Positions 51,276 through 59,115 of a stretch of DNA of 64,000 nt are shown here, piece after piece. The position numbers and the translations under genes are program-made. Under the pieces are notes generated by a model that worked only from the letters and a program-made list of their open reading frames with translations, was not told the DNA's origin and made no database searches. Numbering within the stretch: position 1 is the stretch's first letter; every line of letters starts with the position of its first letter. Source of the DNA: Carbonactinospora thermoautotrophica (GTDB lineage Bacteria; Actinomycetota; Actinomycetes; Streptomycetales; Carbonactinosporaceae); assembly GCF_001543895.1 (NCBI RefSeq), contig NZ_JYIJ01000014.1, forward strand, positions 124,001-188,000, in the 5' to 3' direction.

Positions 51276-51325
51276 ACGTCGAGTGTGCGTGTCGTCACAC
51301 GTGTGACGACACGCACACTCGACGT
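51276..51325. terminator. 50-base perfect palindrome after the last mycosin gene
   Basis: Left arm 51276-51300 (ACGTCGAGTGTGCGTGTCGT then CACAC) is the exact reverse complement of 51301-51325, with no loop. It starts 10 bases past the mycosin stop on the minus strand. It is very likely the main terminator of the array, but could also be a protein-binding or cruciform site. Confidence 0.7.
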
Positions 51326-51335
51326 TCCCGGGGGT

Positions 51336-52619
51336 TCAGCGCCGGGGTTGCTGCCAGCCGGGCGGCGGGGGTGGGGGTGGGCCGGGTTGGTGCCACGGCC
51401 CGGGGGGTGCGCCGGCCTGCTGGTACTGCGGGCCGGGTGGTGGCCCGTACGGCCCGGGCGGCGGTGGCCAGCCGCCCCCGCCCGGTGGCTGGTTGCGCCC
51501 GCTGCCGCGCCGGGCTAGGAGCACCACCAGCACGATCACGGCTCCGACGGCGAGCAGGCCGCCGAGCGCCCAGACCAGGACCGACCCGGAGCCCTCATCG
51601 CCGGAGCCGCCGGCCTGCGGTTGGCTCGTGGGCTGGGCCGCGGTCAGTTCGGGCGCGAGGGGGTTCTTGTCCCGGGGCCACTCGCCCACGTCCTCGGTCA
51701 GCGCGCGGACTGGGTTGATCATGCCGTAGCCGCAGTAGTCGTCCCTGCCCGGCGGCCCGCAGTCGTCAGCGGTCTTGATCAACCGGTGGATCACCTGGTT
51801 CGCCGACAACTCCGGGAACTTCGCCCGGATCAACGCCACCGTCGCCGACACGTACGCGGTGGCCTGGCTGGTCCCGTTGCCAGTGTCGTATTCGCCGCCG
51901 GGTTCAGCCGCGTAGATGTCCACCCCGGGGGCGGCGACAGTGACCCAGGAGCCATGCCCGGATTTGTGCCACGGGCTCTTGTTCTGATCGACCGCCGAGA
52001 CAGCGATCACACCCAGATACGCCGCAGGATAAAAGGGCTGGTTCGACCCGGTGTTCCCAGCACCGGCGATAACCACCACATCTTTGCGGAGGGCGTACTC
52101 GATCGCCTCCTTCTCCGGATTGTCCTTAGCCAGTTCCGGATTCGTAATGGGACCGCCTTCGGAAATGTTAAGGACCTTGATTCCCTGGTCAGCAGCGTAC
52201 TTGATTGCCTTTGCGCGCGATAGGCGGTTTGGGGAGCCGACGTCGCCGGTGACCATGGGATAGATCCGGGCCTTGGGCGCCAGACCGAGGACGCCACTAG
52301 GCGCGTGTCCTGTGCCGGCGATGATGCTGGCCATCGCGGTACCGTGTCCGTCCGGGTCGGTGGTGCCGTCGCCGGTTCCGCGATAGAAGTCCTTGCCGGG
52401 TACCACCTGTCCCTTCAGGTCCGGGTGGGTGGCGTCAGCGCCGGAGTCCACAAGGCCGACCGTCACACCTTCGCCCTGCGTGTACTTCCAGGCCTCCTGC
52501 GCGCGGAGTTTCTGCAACGCCCACTGGTTGCCGACGCCAGCGGCAGCGGGCGTAGGGATGGCCAGCAGCAGCATCCCGGAGGCGGTGAGCAGGCTTCCGG
52601 CCCGTAGCAGTCTTCGCAC
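51336..52619 (-). CDS. mycP: Mycosin-like S8 serine protease, array unit 1
   Basis: 427 aa from GTG 52619. A signal peptide (LRAGSLLTASGMLLLAIPTP) leads into a subtilisin domain with Asp58 (GLVDSGADATHPDL), His92 (DGHGTAMASI), oxyanion Asn189 and Ser251 (GNGTSQATAYVSA). All catalytic residues are intact. A single membrane helix near the C-terminus (VLVWALGGLLAVGAVIVLVV) is followed by a cytosolic Gly/Pro tail. This is the mycosin architecture of type VII secretion, where the protease is needed for secretion and cuts some substrates. Last gene of its unit, 28 bases after the WXG gene. Residues about 102-225 differ strongly from the two paralogues, whereas both ends are nearly identical. Confidence 0.9.
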   Translation of the reverse strand: MRRLLRAGSLLTASGMLLLAIPTPAAAGVGNQWALQKLRAQEAWKYTQGEGVTVGLVDSGADATHPDLKGQVVPGKDFYRGTGDGTTDPDGHGTAMASIIAGTGHAPSGVLGLAPKARIYPMVTGDVGSPNRLSRAKAIKYAADQGIKVLNISEGGPITNPELAKDNPEKEAIEYALRKDVVVIAGAGNTGSNQPFYPAAYLGVIAVSAVDQNKSPWHKSGHGSWVTVAAPGVDIYAAEPGGEYDTGNGTSQATAYVSATVALIRAKFPELSANQVIHRLIKTADDCGPPGRDDYCGYGMINPVRALTEDVGEWPRDKNPLAPELTAAQPTSQPQAGGSGDEGSGSVLVWALGGLLAVGAVIVLVVLLARRGSGRNQPPGGGGWPPPPGPYGPPPGPQYQQAGAPPGPWHQPGPPPPPPPGWQQPRR

Positions 52620-52647
52620 TCCTCGGCTCCGTCCCTCCTCTGGCGGC

Positions 52648-53946
52648 CTATTCGATGACCGGGGGCACGGTCGGCTTCTTCACCGCCCAGGTGTCCTCGT
52701 CCTCGACCAGGTACGAGGGGCGGCGGCTGCGCTCGCGTTCCTGCTCACCCCCCGCCCCGCCGTGCGCCCCATGCGCACCCATCATGCCCGCCGGCCCACC
52801 GGCCCCGGTCGGCCGGCCACCGCCGGCCCCGGTCCCGGCCGGGCGTCCCCCGGAGATCCCGGACCCGGGCACCGCGCCCCCACCGCCCGGCACCCGGCCG
52901 GCCCCGCCCACGCCGCCGCTGCCGCCCGCGCCGCCGGGCACCACACCCCCGGCACCACCCCGGCTGATCCCGGCACCGCCCCCGCCGACCCGGCCGCCAC
53001 CGAGCCCGGAGCCGCGACCGGCACCACCACTCATCGGAGGCAGCACCCCGACCGGCGGGACGCCCCCACCTGACACGCCCGACCCCGGCGACGTGGGTTG
53101 CCAACCGCCCGGCGACTGGCCCGGCAAACCCTGCGGCGGGTTGACGCCCTCCAACTCGCTGCCCAACGGACCCCCACCCGGGAGCGCGCCGCCGCCCGCC
53201 GGCACCCGCCCGCCAAGGCCACCATCACCGGCACCGTAGCCGTGGACGCCGCCACCACCGCCGTAGCCGTGGACGCCGCCACCACCGCTTCCACCAGAGA
53301 CACCCGGGAAACCGGCCCCACCCCGGCCCTCTACGCTTGTCCGCGGTCCGCCGTCATCCGGACCCTTCCAGTCCTCTATGTCAGGCCCCTCGTCCGAGAT
53401 ACGACTCTCAGGGTCCAAGGTAAGGGCCGCCTCCCGGTAGGCGGCGTCCGCGGCGGCGACGAGTCGGATGGCCTCCTGGCGGTCGCGTTCCATCTCCTGG
53501 AGTTCGCGTTCGCCGATCACGCGCCCGACGATCCCGCCGATGACGTTCACGCCGGGGGCGGGCGGTAGGGCCGCGCCCGCCCCGTACTTGAGCGCCTTGG
53601 CCGCCGCCACCTTCCACTCCGGCGGCGGGGGCGGCATCTGCTTCGCCTTAGCCAGGGCATCCCCGGCGGAGGACAGCGCCCTGCCGGCGGTCTCCGCGTC
53701 GTTGGCGAGCGTGGTCGTCGACTTGACGATGTAGTCCACGGCCTGGCCGAACTGTTCGGCCGCCTGGCCCTGCCACGCGCCGGAGGCTTGCAGGGCGCGT
53801 ACCTCGGCCTGCAGCGCGCCGATCTGGTGGCGCAGGTCGGCGGCGACCCGCTGCCAGTGCTCGCCCGCGCCGTGCAACGCGCTCGGGTCGGCGTTCTCGA
53901 CCAGCTTCCACAGCTGGTCGTGGTCCATCGACTCGTACTTGGACAT
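52648..53946 (-). CDS. WXG-motif type VII secretion substrate with Gly/Pro-rich tail, unit 1
   Basis: 432 aa. The N-terminal 110 aa form a helical hairpin with the WXG turn at residues 58-60 (ASGAWQGQAAEQF), as in WXG100/PPE-type proteins. A glycine-zipper-like segment (PAPGVNVIGGIVGRVIGERE) and a charged helix (ELQEMERDRQEAIRLVAAAD) follow. A 200-aa Gly/Pro low-complexity region then leads to a conserved basic/acidic end (RERSRRPSYLVEDEDTWAVK). The long tail resembles EspB-like or filamentous secreted substrates. Probably pairs with the 161-aa protein encoded 15 bases upstream. Confidence 0.8.
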   Translation of the reverse strand: MSKYESMDHDQLWKLVENADPSALHGAGEHWQRVAADLRHQIGALQAEVRALQASGAWQGQAAEQFGQAVDYIVKSTTTLANDAETAGRALSSAGDALAKAKQMPPPPPEWKVAAAKALKYGAGAALPPAPGVNVIGGIVGRVIGERELQEMERDRQEAIRLVAAADAAYREAALTLDPESRISDEGPDIEDWKGPDDGGPRTSVEGRGGAGFPGVSGGSGGGGVHGYGGGGGVHGYGAGDGGLGGRVPAGGGALPGGGPLGSELEGVNPPQGLPGQSPGGWQPTSPGSGVSGGGVPPVGVLPPMSGGAGRGSGLGGGRVGGGGAGISRGGAGGVVPGGAGGSGGVGGAGRVPGGGGAVPGSGISGGRPAGTGAGGGRPTGAGGPAGMMGAHGAHGGAGGEQERERSRRPSYLVEDEDTWAVKKPTVPPVIE

Positions 53947-53961
53947 CTCGGCCCCCGTTCC

Positions 53962-54447
53962 TCACCAGTCCATGCCCTGGTCCCGCGCCTCGGGGTGCTG
54001 CTGCTCCTGCTGCTGGGCGTAGCGGCGCTGCTCCTCGACCTGCTGCTGCGACTGGCGCAGCAGCTCGCCCTCCTCCCGCGTGCACAGGTTCGGCTGTGGC
54101 TGGTACTTGCTGGCGTAGATCTCGGGCAGCTCTTCCTTGCTCTTCACGAACGGCACCCGGTTGTCCGCGTCGGTCTCGCGGTAGCGGTTCACCACCCGGG
54201 CGGTGTTGCCGCGCAGGTTCTGGATCTGGGCGACCGTGTCGTTGAGTAGCAGGTGCAGCCGCTGCGACATGGTCCGGTACGCGCCCGCCAGCAGCGGGGA
54301 GGCCTCCAGCCCCCCGAGCTTGCCGCCGTCCAGCCGGCCGTCGTGCACCGCCTGCTGCGCGGCGCGGTCGAACTCGTCGACGATCCCGGCCAGCTTGGCA
54401 GCGAACCGCTGCAGGGCGTCCACATCGGCGTGGAAGGAGTCAGCCAC
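53962..54447 (-). CDS. Helical-hairpin partner protein with YxxxD secretion signal, unit 1
   Basis: 161 aa from GTG 54447, the start aligned with the unit 3 copy. Two long helices (FHADVDALQRFAAKLAGIVD, AYRTMSQRLHLLLNDTVAQI) are followed by RVVNRYRETDADNR, where Tyr89 to Asp93 form the YxxxD export signal of type VII substrates. The tail is a Gln-rich coiled coil (LLRQSQQQVEEQRRYAQQQE). No WXG turn of its own, so it is the likely signal-bearing half of a heterodimer with the WXG protein. Protein and DNA are identical to the unit 2 copy. Confidence 0.78.
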   Translation of the reverse strand: MADSFHADVDALQRFAAKLAGIVDEFDRAAQQAVHDGRLDGGKLGGLEASPLLAGAYRTMSQRLHLLLNDTVAQIQNLRGNTARVVNRYRETDADNRVPFVKSKEELPEIYASKYQPQPNLCTREEGELLRQSQQQVEEQRRYAQQQEQQHPEARDQGMDW

Positions 54448-54545
54448 CGAAACCCCCGTCAAACCGTCCGTATGATCAGGAAAGGTACCGGCGAGGGGTG
54501 ACCACGGCAACGGCGCAACCCCTGACCACGGGCCTTTTCGGCGTA
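54448..54545 (-). promoter_or_regulatory. Conserved leader of array unit 1
   Basis: The minus strand reads CGAAAAGGCCCGTGGTCAGG, GGTTG, then GTCACCCCTCG and GGTACCTTTCCTGATCA before the gene. AGGGGT and ACCCCT can pair. The same elements precede units 2 and 3, so it is the likely promoter/leader of each unit. Confidence 0.5.
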
Positions 54546-54562
54546 TCGGCACGTCGGCCCTG

Positions 54563-54600
54563 ATGGGTGTGCGTGCCGTGTCGGGGGCACGCACACCCAT
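54563..54600. terminator. 15-bp hairpin between excalibur copy and unit 1
   Basis: ATGGGTGTGCGTGCC (54563-54577) pairs with GGCACGCACACCCAT (54586-54600), 8-base loop; CACGCACACCCATGCC then repeats once more at 54606-54621. It ends the excalibur transcript. Confidence 0.65.
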
Positions 54601-54621
54601 GCCTTCACGCACACCCATGCC

Positions 54622-55177
54622 TTACCGGGCGGTGTTGTCACCCGGCCCGCAGGCGATGCCGTCGCGGTTGGTGTCGAGCCGGTGCCGGTCGCGGCCGTGC
54701 ACGGGCAGTGGGTCGAAGCCGTGCGCGCAGTCAGGCGCAGTGGTCCGCGACGCCGGTCGGGAACCGCCACGGCACGCATTGCCCGGGCTCGCCGTAGGCG
54801 CGGTCGCAGCTGTCGTACCCCGGCGGCAGCGACACCCGGGTCCGTTTCGGGGCGGGGTGCTTGCGCTGGCCGGTCAGCCGCTGGGCGGACGGCTGGATGT
54901 GCGGGGCCGCCGTGGGTTTCACGGACGGCGGGGCCGGCTTCGGGCGCGCGGTGGCCTGGCCGATCGCCAGCCCGGTGCCCAGCGCCGCGGCGAGGCCGGC
55001 ATCGACACGTCGAACCAACTTTTTTCGCGGGGCCGCCCAGTGCTTGAAACGCCAAGCCGCCGCAGGGGTAAGGCCCACCGCCATGAGGCGTCTCAGCCGA
55101 CGGTCCCCACACGGACACCGCGTCCGCTCATCGGCATGAGCGGACGGCACCCCGGCCGACCTGGCCAGCACCCCCAC
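54622..55177 (-). pseudogene. Frame-disrupted excalibur-domain protein, copy B
   Basis: The frame from GTG 55177 gives a basic N-terminus, a hydrophobic stretch (VDAGLAAALGTGLAIG) and a Pro/Lys-rich linker, then LPPGYDSCDRAYGEPGQCVP and WRFPTGVADHCA, and stops at TGA 54733-54731. The excalibur calcium-binding motif continues in the +1 frame: DCAHGFDPLPVHGRDRHR then LDTNRDGIACGPGDNTAR to TAA 54622. So the domain is split by a stop in the context GCC TGA C. Either the gene is broken, or a +1 slip at the TGA makes the full protein. The DNA is identical to copy A. Confidence 0.6.
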
Positions 55178-55230
55178 CTCGGGGGTCTGGTCTTACTTCC
55201 GGTGGGTGCGTGGCCCACGGGCGGGGGTTC

Positions 55231-56511
55231 TCAGTGTTGGGGTGGTTGCCAGCCGGGCGGCGGGGGTGGGCCGGGCTGTGGCCACGGCCCGGGGGGTGCG
55301 CCGGCCTGCTGGTACTGCGGGCCGGGTGGTGGCCCGTACGGCCCGGGCGGCCCGGGGGGTGGCCAGCCGCCCCCGCCCGGCGGCTGGTCGCGCCCGCTGC
55401 CGCGCCGGGCCAGGAGCACCACGACGAGGATGACCGCCCCGACGGCGAGCAGGCCGCCCAGCGCCCACACCAGCACTGGCCCGGGGCCGCCCTCACCCGA
55501 GTCGTTGGCCTGTGGCTGTTGCGTGGGCTGGGCGGCGGTCAACTCGGGCGCGAGGGGGTTCTTGTCCCGGGGCCACTCGCCCACGTCCTCGGTCAGCGCC
55601 CGCACCGGGTTGATCATCCCGTACCCGCAGTAGTCATCCCTGCCCGGCGGCCCGCAGTCGTCGGCGGTCTTGATCAGCCGGTGGATCACCTGGTTCGCCG
55701 ACAACTCCGGGAACTTCGCCCGGATCAACGCCACGGTAGCCGACACGTACGCGGTGGCCTGGCTGGTCCCGCTGCCGGTGTCGTACTTCCCGCCCGGCTC
55801 GGCTGCGTAGATGTCCACCCCGGGGGCGGCCACGGTCACCCACGGGCCGTGCTGGGTCTCCGCCCACGGCTTGCCGTTCTTGTCCACGGCGGTGACCGCG
55901 ATCACCCCGGGGTAGGCGGCCGGGTAGTTCGGCGTGCTGAGCCCGTCGTTACCCGCCGCAGCCACGATCACCACGTCACGGCGCAGGGCCTCCTCAATCG
56001 CCGCTTTTTCCGGGCTGTTCTCAGCGAGTTGTGGATCCTTGGTACCGCCAGCCGAGATATTGATGACTTTGATTCCTTGTGCGATCGCATGCTTGATGGC
56101 GGCCTCGCGGGCGTTGCTGTACGAAGAGCCGTAGGTGCCGGTGACCATTGGGTAGATCCGGGCTCTCGGCGCAAGACCCAACACCCGTCCCGAGCCGTTG
56201 CCGGTGCCAGCAATGAGACTGGCCATTGCGGTGCCGTGCCCATGTTGATCGGTTGTGCCATCCCCGGTACCACGATGAAAGTCCTTACCGGGAACAACCT
56301 GACCACGCAGGTCCGGATGCGTAGCGTCGACACCCGTATCGAGAACCGCAACCGTCACACCCTCGCCCTGCGTGTACTTCCAGGCTTCCTTCGCGCGGAG
56401 TTTCTGCAACGCCCACTGGTTGCTGACACCGGCGGTGGCCGAGCCAGACGTGGCCAGCAGCAGCATGCCGGAGGCGGTGAGCAGGCTTCCGGCCCGTAGC
56501 AGTCTTCGCAC
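55231..56511 (-). CDS. mycP: Mycosin-like S8 serine protease, array unit 2
   Basis: 426 aa. Same architecture as unit 1: signal peptide, Asp58 (AVLDTGVDATHPDL), His92 (HGHGTAMASL), Ser in GSGTSQATAYVSA, membrane helix VLVWALGGLLAVGAVILVVV and Gly/Pro tail with PQYQQAGAPPGPW. The central catalytic region is its own version (ARIYPMVTGTYGSSYSNARE, INISAGGTKDPQLAENSPEK, IVAAAGNDGLSTPNYPAAYP). The 3' 500 bases are identical to the unit 3 gene. Confidence 0.9.
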   Translation of the reverse strand: MRRLLRAGSLLTASGMLLLATSGSATAGVSNQWALQKLRAKEAWKYTQGEGVTVAVLDTGVDATHPDLRGQVVPGKDFHRGTGDGTTDQHGHGTAMASLIAGTGNGSGRVLGLAPRARIYPMVTGTYGSSYSNAREAAIKHAIAQGIKVINISAGGTKDPQLAENSPEKAAIEEALRRDVVIVAAAGNDGLSTPNYPAAYPGVIAVTAVDKNGKPWAETQHGPWVTVAAPGVDIYAAEPGGKYDTGSGTSQATAYVSATVALIRAKFPELSANQVIHRLIKTADDCGPPGRDDYCGYGMINPVRALTEDVGEWPRDKNPLAPELTAAQPTQQPQANDSGEGGPGPVLVWALGGLLAVGAVILVVVLLARRGSGRDQPPGGGGWPPPGPPGPYGPPPGPQYQQAGAPPGPWPQPGPPPPPGWQPPQH

Positions 56512-56539
56512 TCCTCGGCTCCGTCCCTCCTCTGGCGGC

Positions 56540-57829
56540 CTATTCGATGACCGGGGGCACGGTCGGCTTCTTCACCGCCCAGGTGTCCTCGTCCTCGACC
56601 AGGTACGAGGGGCGGCGGCTGCGCTCGCGTTCCTGCTCACCCCCCGCCCCGCCGTGCGCCCCATGCGCACCCATCATGCCCGCCGGCCCACCGGCCCCGG
56701 TCGGCCGGCCACCGCCGGCCCCGGTCCCGGCCGGGCGTCCCCCGGAGATCCCGGACCCGGGCACCGCGCCCCCACCGCCCGGCACCCGGCCGGCCCCGCC
56801 CGCGCCGATGCTGCCGCCCGCGCCGCCGGGCACCACACCCCCGGCCCGGCCGATCCCGGCCCCGCCGCCGACCCGGCCGCCACCGACCCCGGAGCCGCGA
56901 CCGGCCCCACCACTCACCGGCGGCAGCACCCCGACCGGCGGGACGACCCCACTCGATGCGCCCGACCCCGTGGGCTGCCAACCGCCCGGCGACTGGCCCG
57001 GCAACCCCTGCCCGGGTGACGGATTGACGCCCTCCAGCTCACTGCCCAACGGACCCCCACCCGGCAGCGCGCCGCCACCCGCCGGCACCCGACCGCCCAG
57101 GCCACCATCACCGCCCCCGTAGCCGTGGACGCTCCCGCCGCCGTACCCGGCGACACCGCCGCCACCGCCACCCGAGCCGGAAACACCGGAGTAACCTCGC
57201 CCCGAATGACCGGATACACCCGTTCCCGACCCGCCGTCGCCAGGGTCCTTCCAGTCGTCGACGTCCGGCGTGTCCTTCCCCCGCACCGTCCCGGGGGCTA
57301 GCACTTCAGCGGCCTGGCGGTATTCAGCGTCGGCTGCGGCGACCAGCCGGATGGCTTCCTGGCGGTCGCGTTCCATCTCCTGGAGTTCGCGTTCGCCGAT
57401 CACGCGGCCGACGATCCCGCCGATGACGTTCACGCCGGGGGCGGGCGGTAGGGCCGCGCCTGCCCCGTGCTTGAGCGCCTTGGCCGCCGCGACCTTCCAC
57501 TCCGGTGGCGGGGGCGGCATCTGCTTCGCCTTAGCCAGGGCATCCCCGGCGGAGGACAGCGCCCTGCCGGCGGTCTCCGCGTCGTTGGCGAGCGTGGTCG
57601 TCGACTTGACGATGTAGTCCACGGCCTGGCCGAACTGTTCGGCCGCCTGGCCCTGCCACGCGCCGGAGGCTTGCAGGGCGCGTACCTCGGCCTGCAGCAC
57701 GCCGATCTGCTCGCGCAGGTCGGCGGCGACCCGCTGCCAGTGCTCGCCCGCCCCGTGCAACGCGCTCGGGTCGGCGTTCTCGACCAGCTTCCACAGCTGG
57801 TCGTGGTCCAGCGACTCGTACTTCGACAT
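56540..57829 (-). CDS. WXG-motif secretion substrate with Gly/Pro-rich tail, unit 2
   Basis: 429 aa from ATG 57829. The N-terminal hairpin MSKYESLDHDQLWKLVENAD and the WQG turn are nearly identical to unit 1. The middle differs (EVLAPGTVRGKDTPDVDDWK) and the Gly-rich repeats vary in number (GGGGVAGYGGGSVHGYGG), as expected for slippage-prone low-complexity DNA. The end RRPSYLVEDEDTWAVKKPTV is shared. Starts 17 bases after the 161-aa gene. Confidence 0.8.
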   Translation of the reverse strand: MSKYESLDHDQLWKLVENADPSALHGAGEHWQRVAADLREQIGVLQAEVRALQASGAWQGQAAEQFGQAVDYIVKSTTTLANDAETAGRALSSAGDALAKAKQMPPPPPEWKVAAAKALKHGAGAALPPAPGVNVIGGIVGRVIGERELQEMERDRQEAIRLVAAADAEYRQAAEVLAPGTVRGKDTPDVDDWKDPGDGGSGTGVSGHSGRGYSGVSGSGGGGGGVAGYGGGSVHGYGGGDGGLGGRVPAGGGALPGGGPLGSELEGVNPSPGQGLPGQSPGGWQPTGSGASSGVVPPVGVLPPVSGGAGRGSGVGGGRVGGGAGIGRAGGVVPGGAGGSIGAGGAGRVPGGGGAVPGSGISGGRPAGTGAGGGRPTGAGGPAGMMGAHGAHGGAGGEQERERSRRPSYLVEDEDTWAVKKPTVPPVIE

Positions 57830-57846
57830 CTCGGTCCCCCCGTTCC

Positions 57847-58332
57847 TCACCAGTCCATGCCCTGGTCCCGCGCCTCGGGGTGCTGCTGCTCCTGCTGCTG
57901 GGCGTAGCGGCGCTGCTCCTCGACCTGCTGCTGCGACTGGCGCAGCAGCTCGCCCTCCTCCCGCGTGCACAGGTTCGGCTGTGGCTGGTACTTGCTGGCG
58001 TAGATCTCGGGCAGCTCTTCCTTGCTCTTCACGAACGGCACCCGGTTGTCCGCGTCGGTCTCGCGGTAGCGGTTCACCACCCGGGCGGTGTTGCCGCGCA
58101 GGTTCTGGATCTGGGCGACCGTGTCGTTGAGTAGCAGGTGCAGCCGCTGCGACATGGTCCGGTACGCGCCCGCCAGCAGCGGGGAGGCCTCCAGCCCCCC
58201 GAGCTTGCCGCCGTCCAGCCGGCCGTCGTGCACCGCCTGCTGCGCGGCGCGGTCGAACTCGTCGACGATCCCGGCCAGCTTGGCAGCGAACCGCTGCAGG
58301 GCGTCCACATCGGCGTGGAAGGAGTCAGCCAC
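57847..58332 (-). CDS. Helical-hairpin partner protein with YxxxD signal, unit 2
   Basis: 161 aa, GTG 58332. Identical at DNA and protein level to the unit 1 copy, including the YRETD signal and Gln-rich coiled tail. First gene of unit 2. Confidence 0.78.
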   Translation of the reverse strand: MADSFHADVDALQRFAAKLAGIVDEFDRAAQQAVHDGRLDGGKLGGLEASPLLAGAYRTMSQRLHLLLNDTVAQIQNLRGNTARVVNRYRETDADNRVPFVKSKEELPEIYASKYQPQPNLCTREEGELLRQSQQQVEEQRRYAQQQEQQHPEARDQGMDW

Positions 58333-58430
58333 CGAAACCCCCGTCAAACCGTCCGTATGATCAGGAAAGGTACCGGCGAGGGGTGACCACGGCAACGGCG
58401 CAACCCCTGACCACGGGCCTTTTCGGCGTA
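58333..58430 (-). promoter_or_regulatory. Conserved leader of array unit 2
   Basis: Identical to the unit 1 leader: GGTCAGGGGTTG and GTCACCCCTCG elements and GGTACCTTTCCTGATCA ahead of the GTG start. Confidence 0.5.
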
Positions 58431-58447
58431 TCGGCACGTCGGCCCTG

Positions 58448-58485
58448 ATGGGTGTGCGTGCCGTGTCGGGGGCACGCACACCCAT
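58448..58485. terminator. 15-bp hairpin between excalibur copy and unit 2
   Basis: Identical to the hairpin at 54563-54600, shifted by 3885 bases. Confidence 0.65.
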
Positions 58486-58506
58486 GCCTTCACGCACACC
58501 CATGCC

Positions 58507-59062
58507 TTACCGGGCGGTGTTGTCACCCGGCCCGCAGGCGATGCCGTCGCGGTTGGTGTCGAGCCGGTGCCGGTCGCGGCCGTGCACGGGCAGTGGGTCG
58601 AAGCCGTGCGCGCAGTCAGGCGCAGTGGTCCGCGACGCCGGTCGGGAACCGCCACGGCACGCATTGCCCGGGCTCGCCGTAGGCGCGGTCGCAGCTGTCG
58701 TACCCCGGCGGCAGCGACACCCGGGTCCGTTTCGGGGCGGGGTGCTTGCGCTGGCCGGTCAGCCGCTGGGCGGACGGCTGGATGTGCGGGGCCGCCGTGG
58801 GTTTCACGGACGGCGGGGCCGGCTTCGGGCGCGCGGTGGCCTGGCCGATCGCCAGCCCGGTGCCCAGCGCCGCGGCGAGGCCGGCATCGACACGTCGAAC
58901 CAACTTTTTTCGCGGGGCCGCCCAGTGCTTGAAACGCCAAGCCGCCGCAGGGGTAAGGCCCACCGCCATGAGGCGTCTCAGCCGACGGTCCCCACACGGA
59001 CACCGCGTCCGCTCATCGGCATGAGCGGACGGCACCCCGGCCGACCTGGCCAGCACCCCCAC
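58507..59062 (-). pseudogene. Frame-disrupted excalibur-domain protein, copy A
   Basis: Same sequence as copy B: an N-terminal part ending PTGVADHCA at TGA 58618-58616, and the excalibur signature (GFDPLPVHGRDRHR, NRDGIACG) in the +1 frame to TAA 58507. Because both copies carry the same disruption, it predates the duplication or is tolerated as functional frameshifting. Confidence 0.6.
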
Positions 59063-59115
59063 CTCGGGGGTCTGGTCTTACTTCCGGTGGGTGCGTGGCC
59101 CACGGGCGGGGGTTC

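Larger units (their letters stand above)
53952..55734. repeat. 1.78-kb direct repeat, copy 1 (identical to 57837-59619)
   Basis: By line-by-line reading the two segments, 3885 bases apart, are identical. They cover the 161-aa gene, leader, hairpin, excalibur remnant and the 3' half of a mycosin gene. Divergence starts at the six-versus-five C run on one side and at CACGG/CACCG on the other. Recent duplication or gene conversion. Confidence 0.8.
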
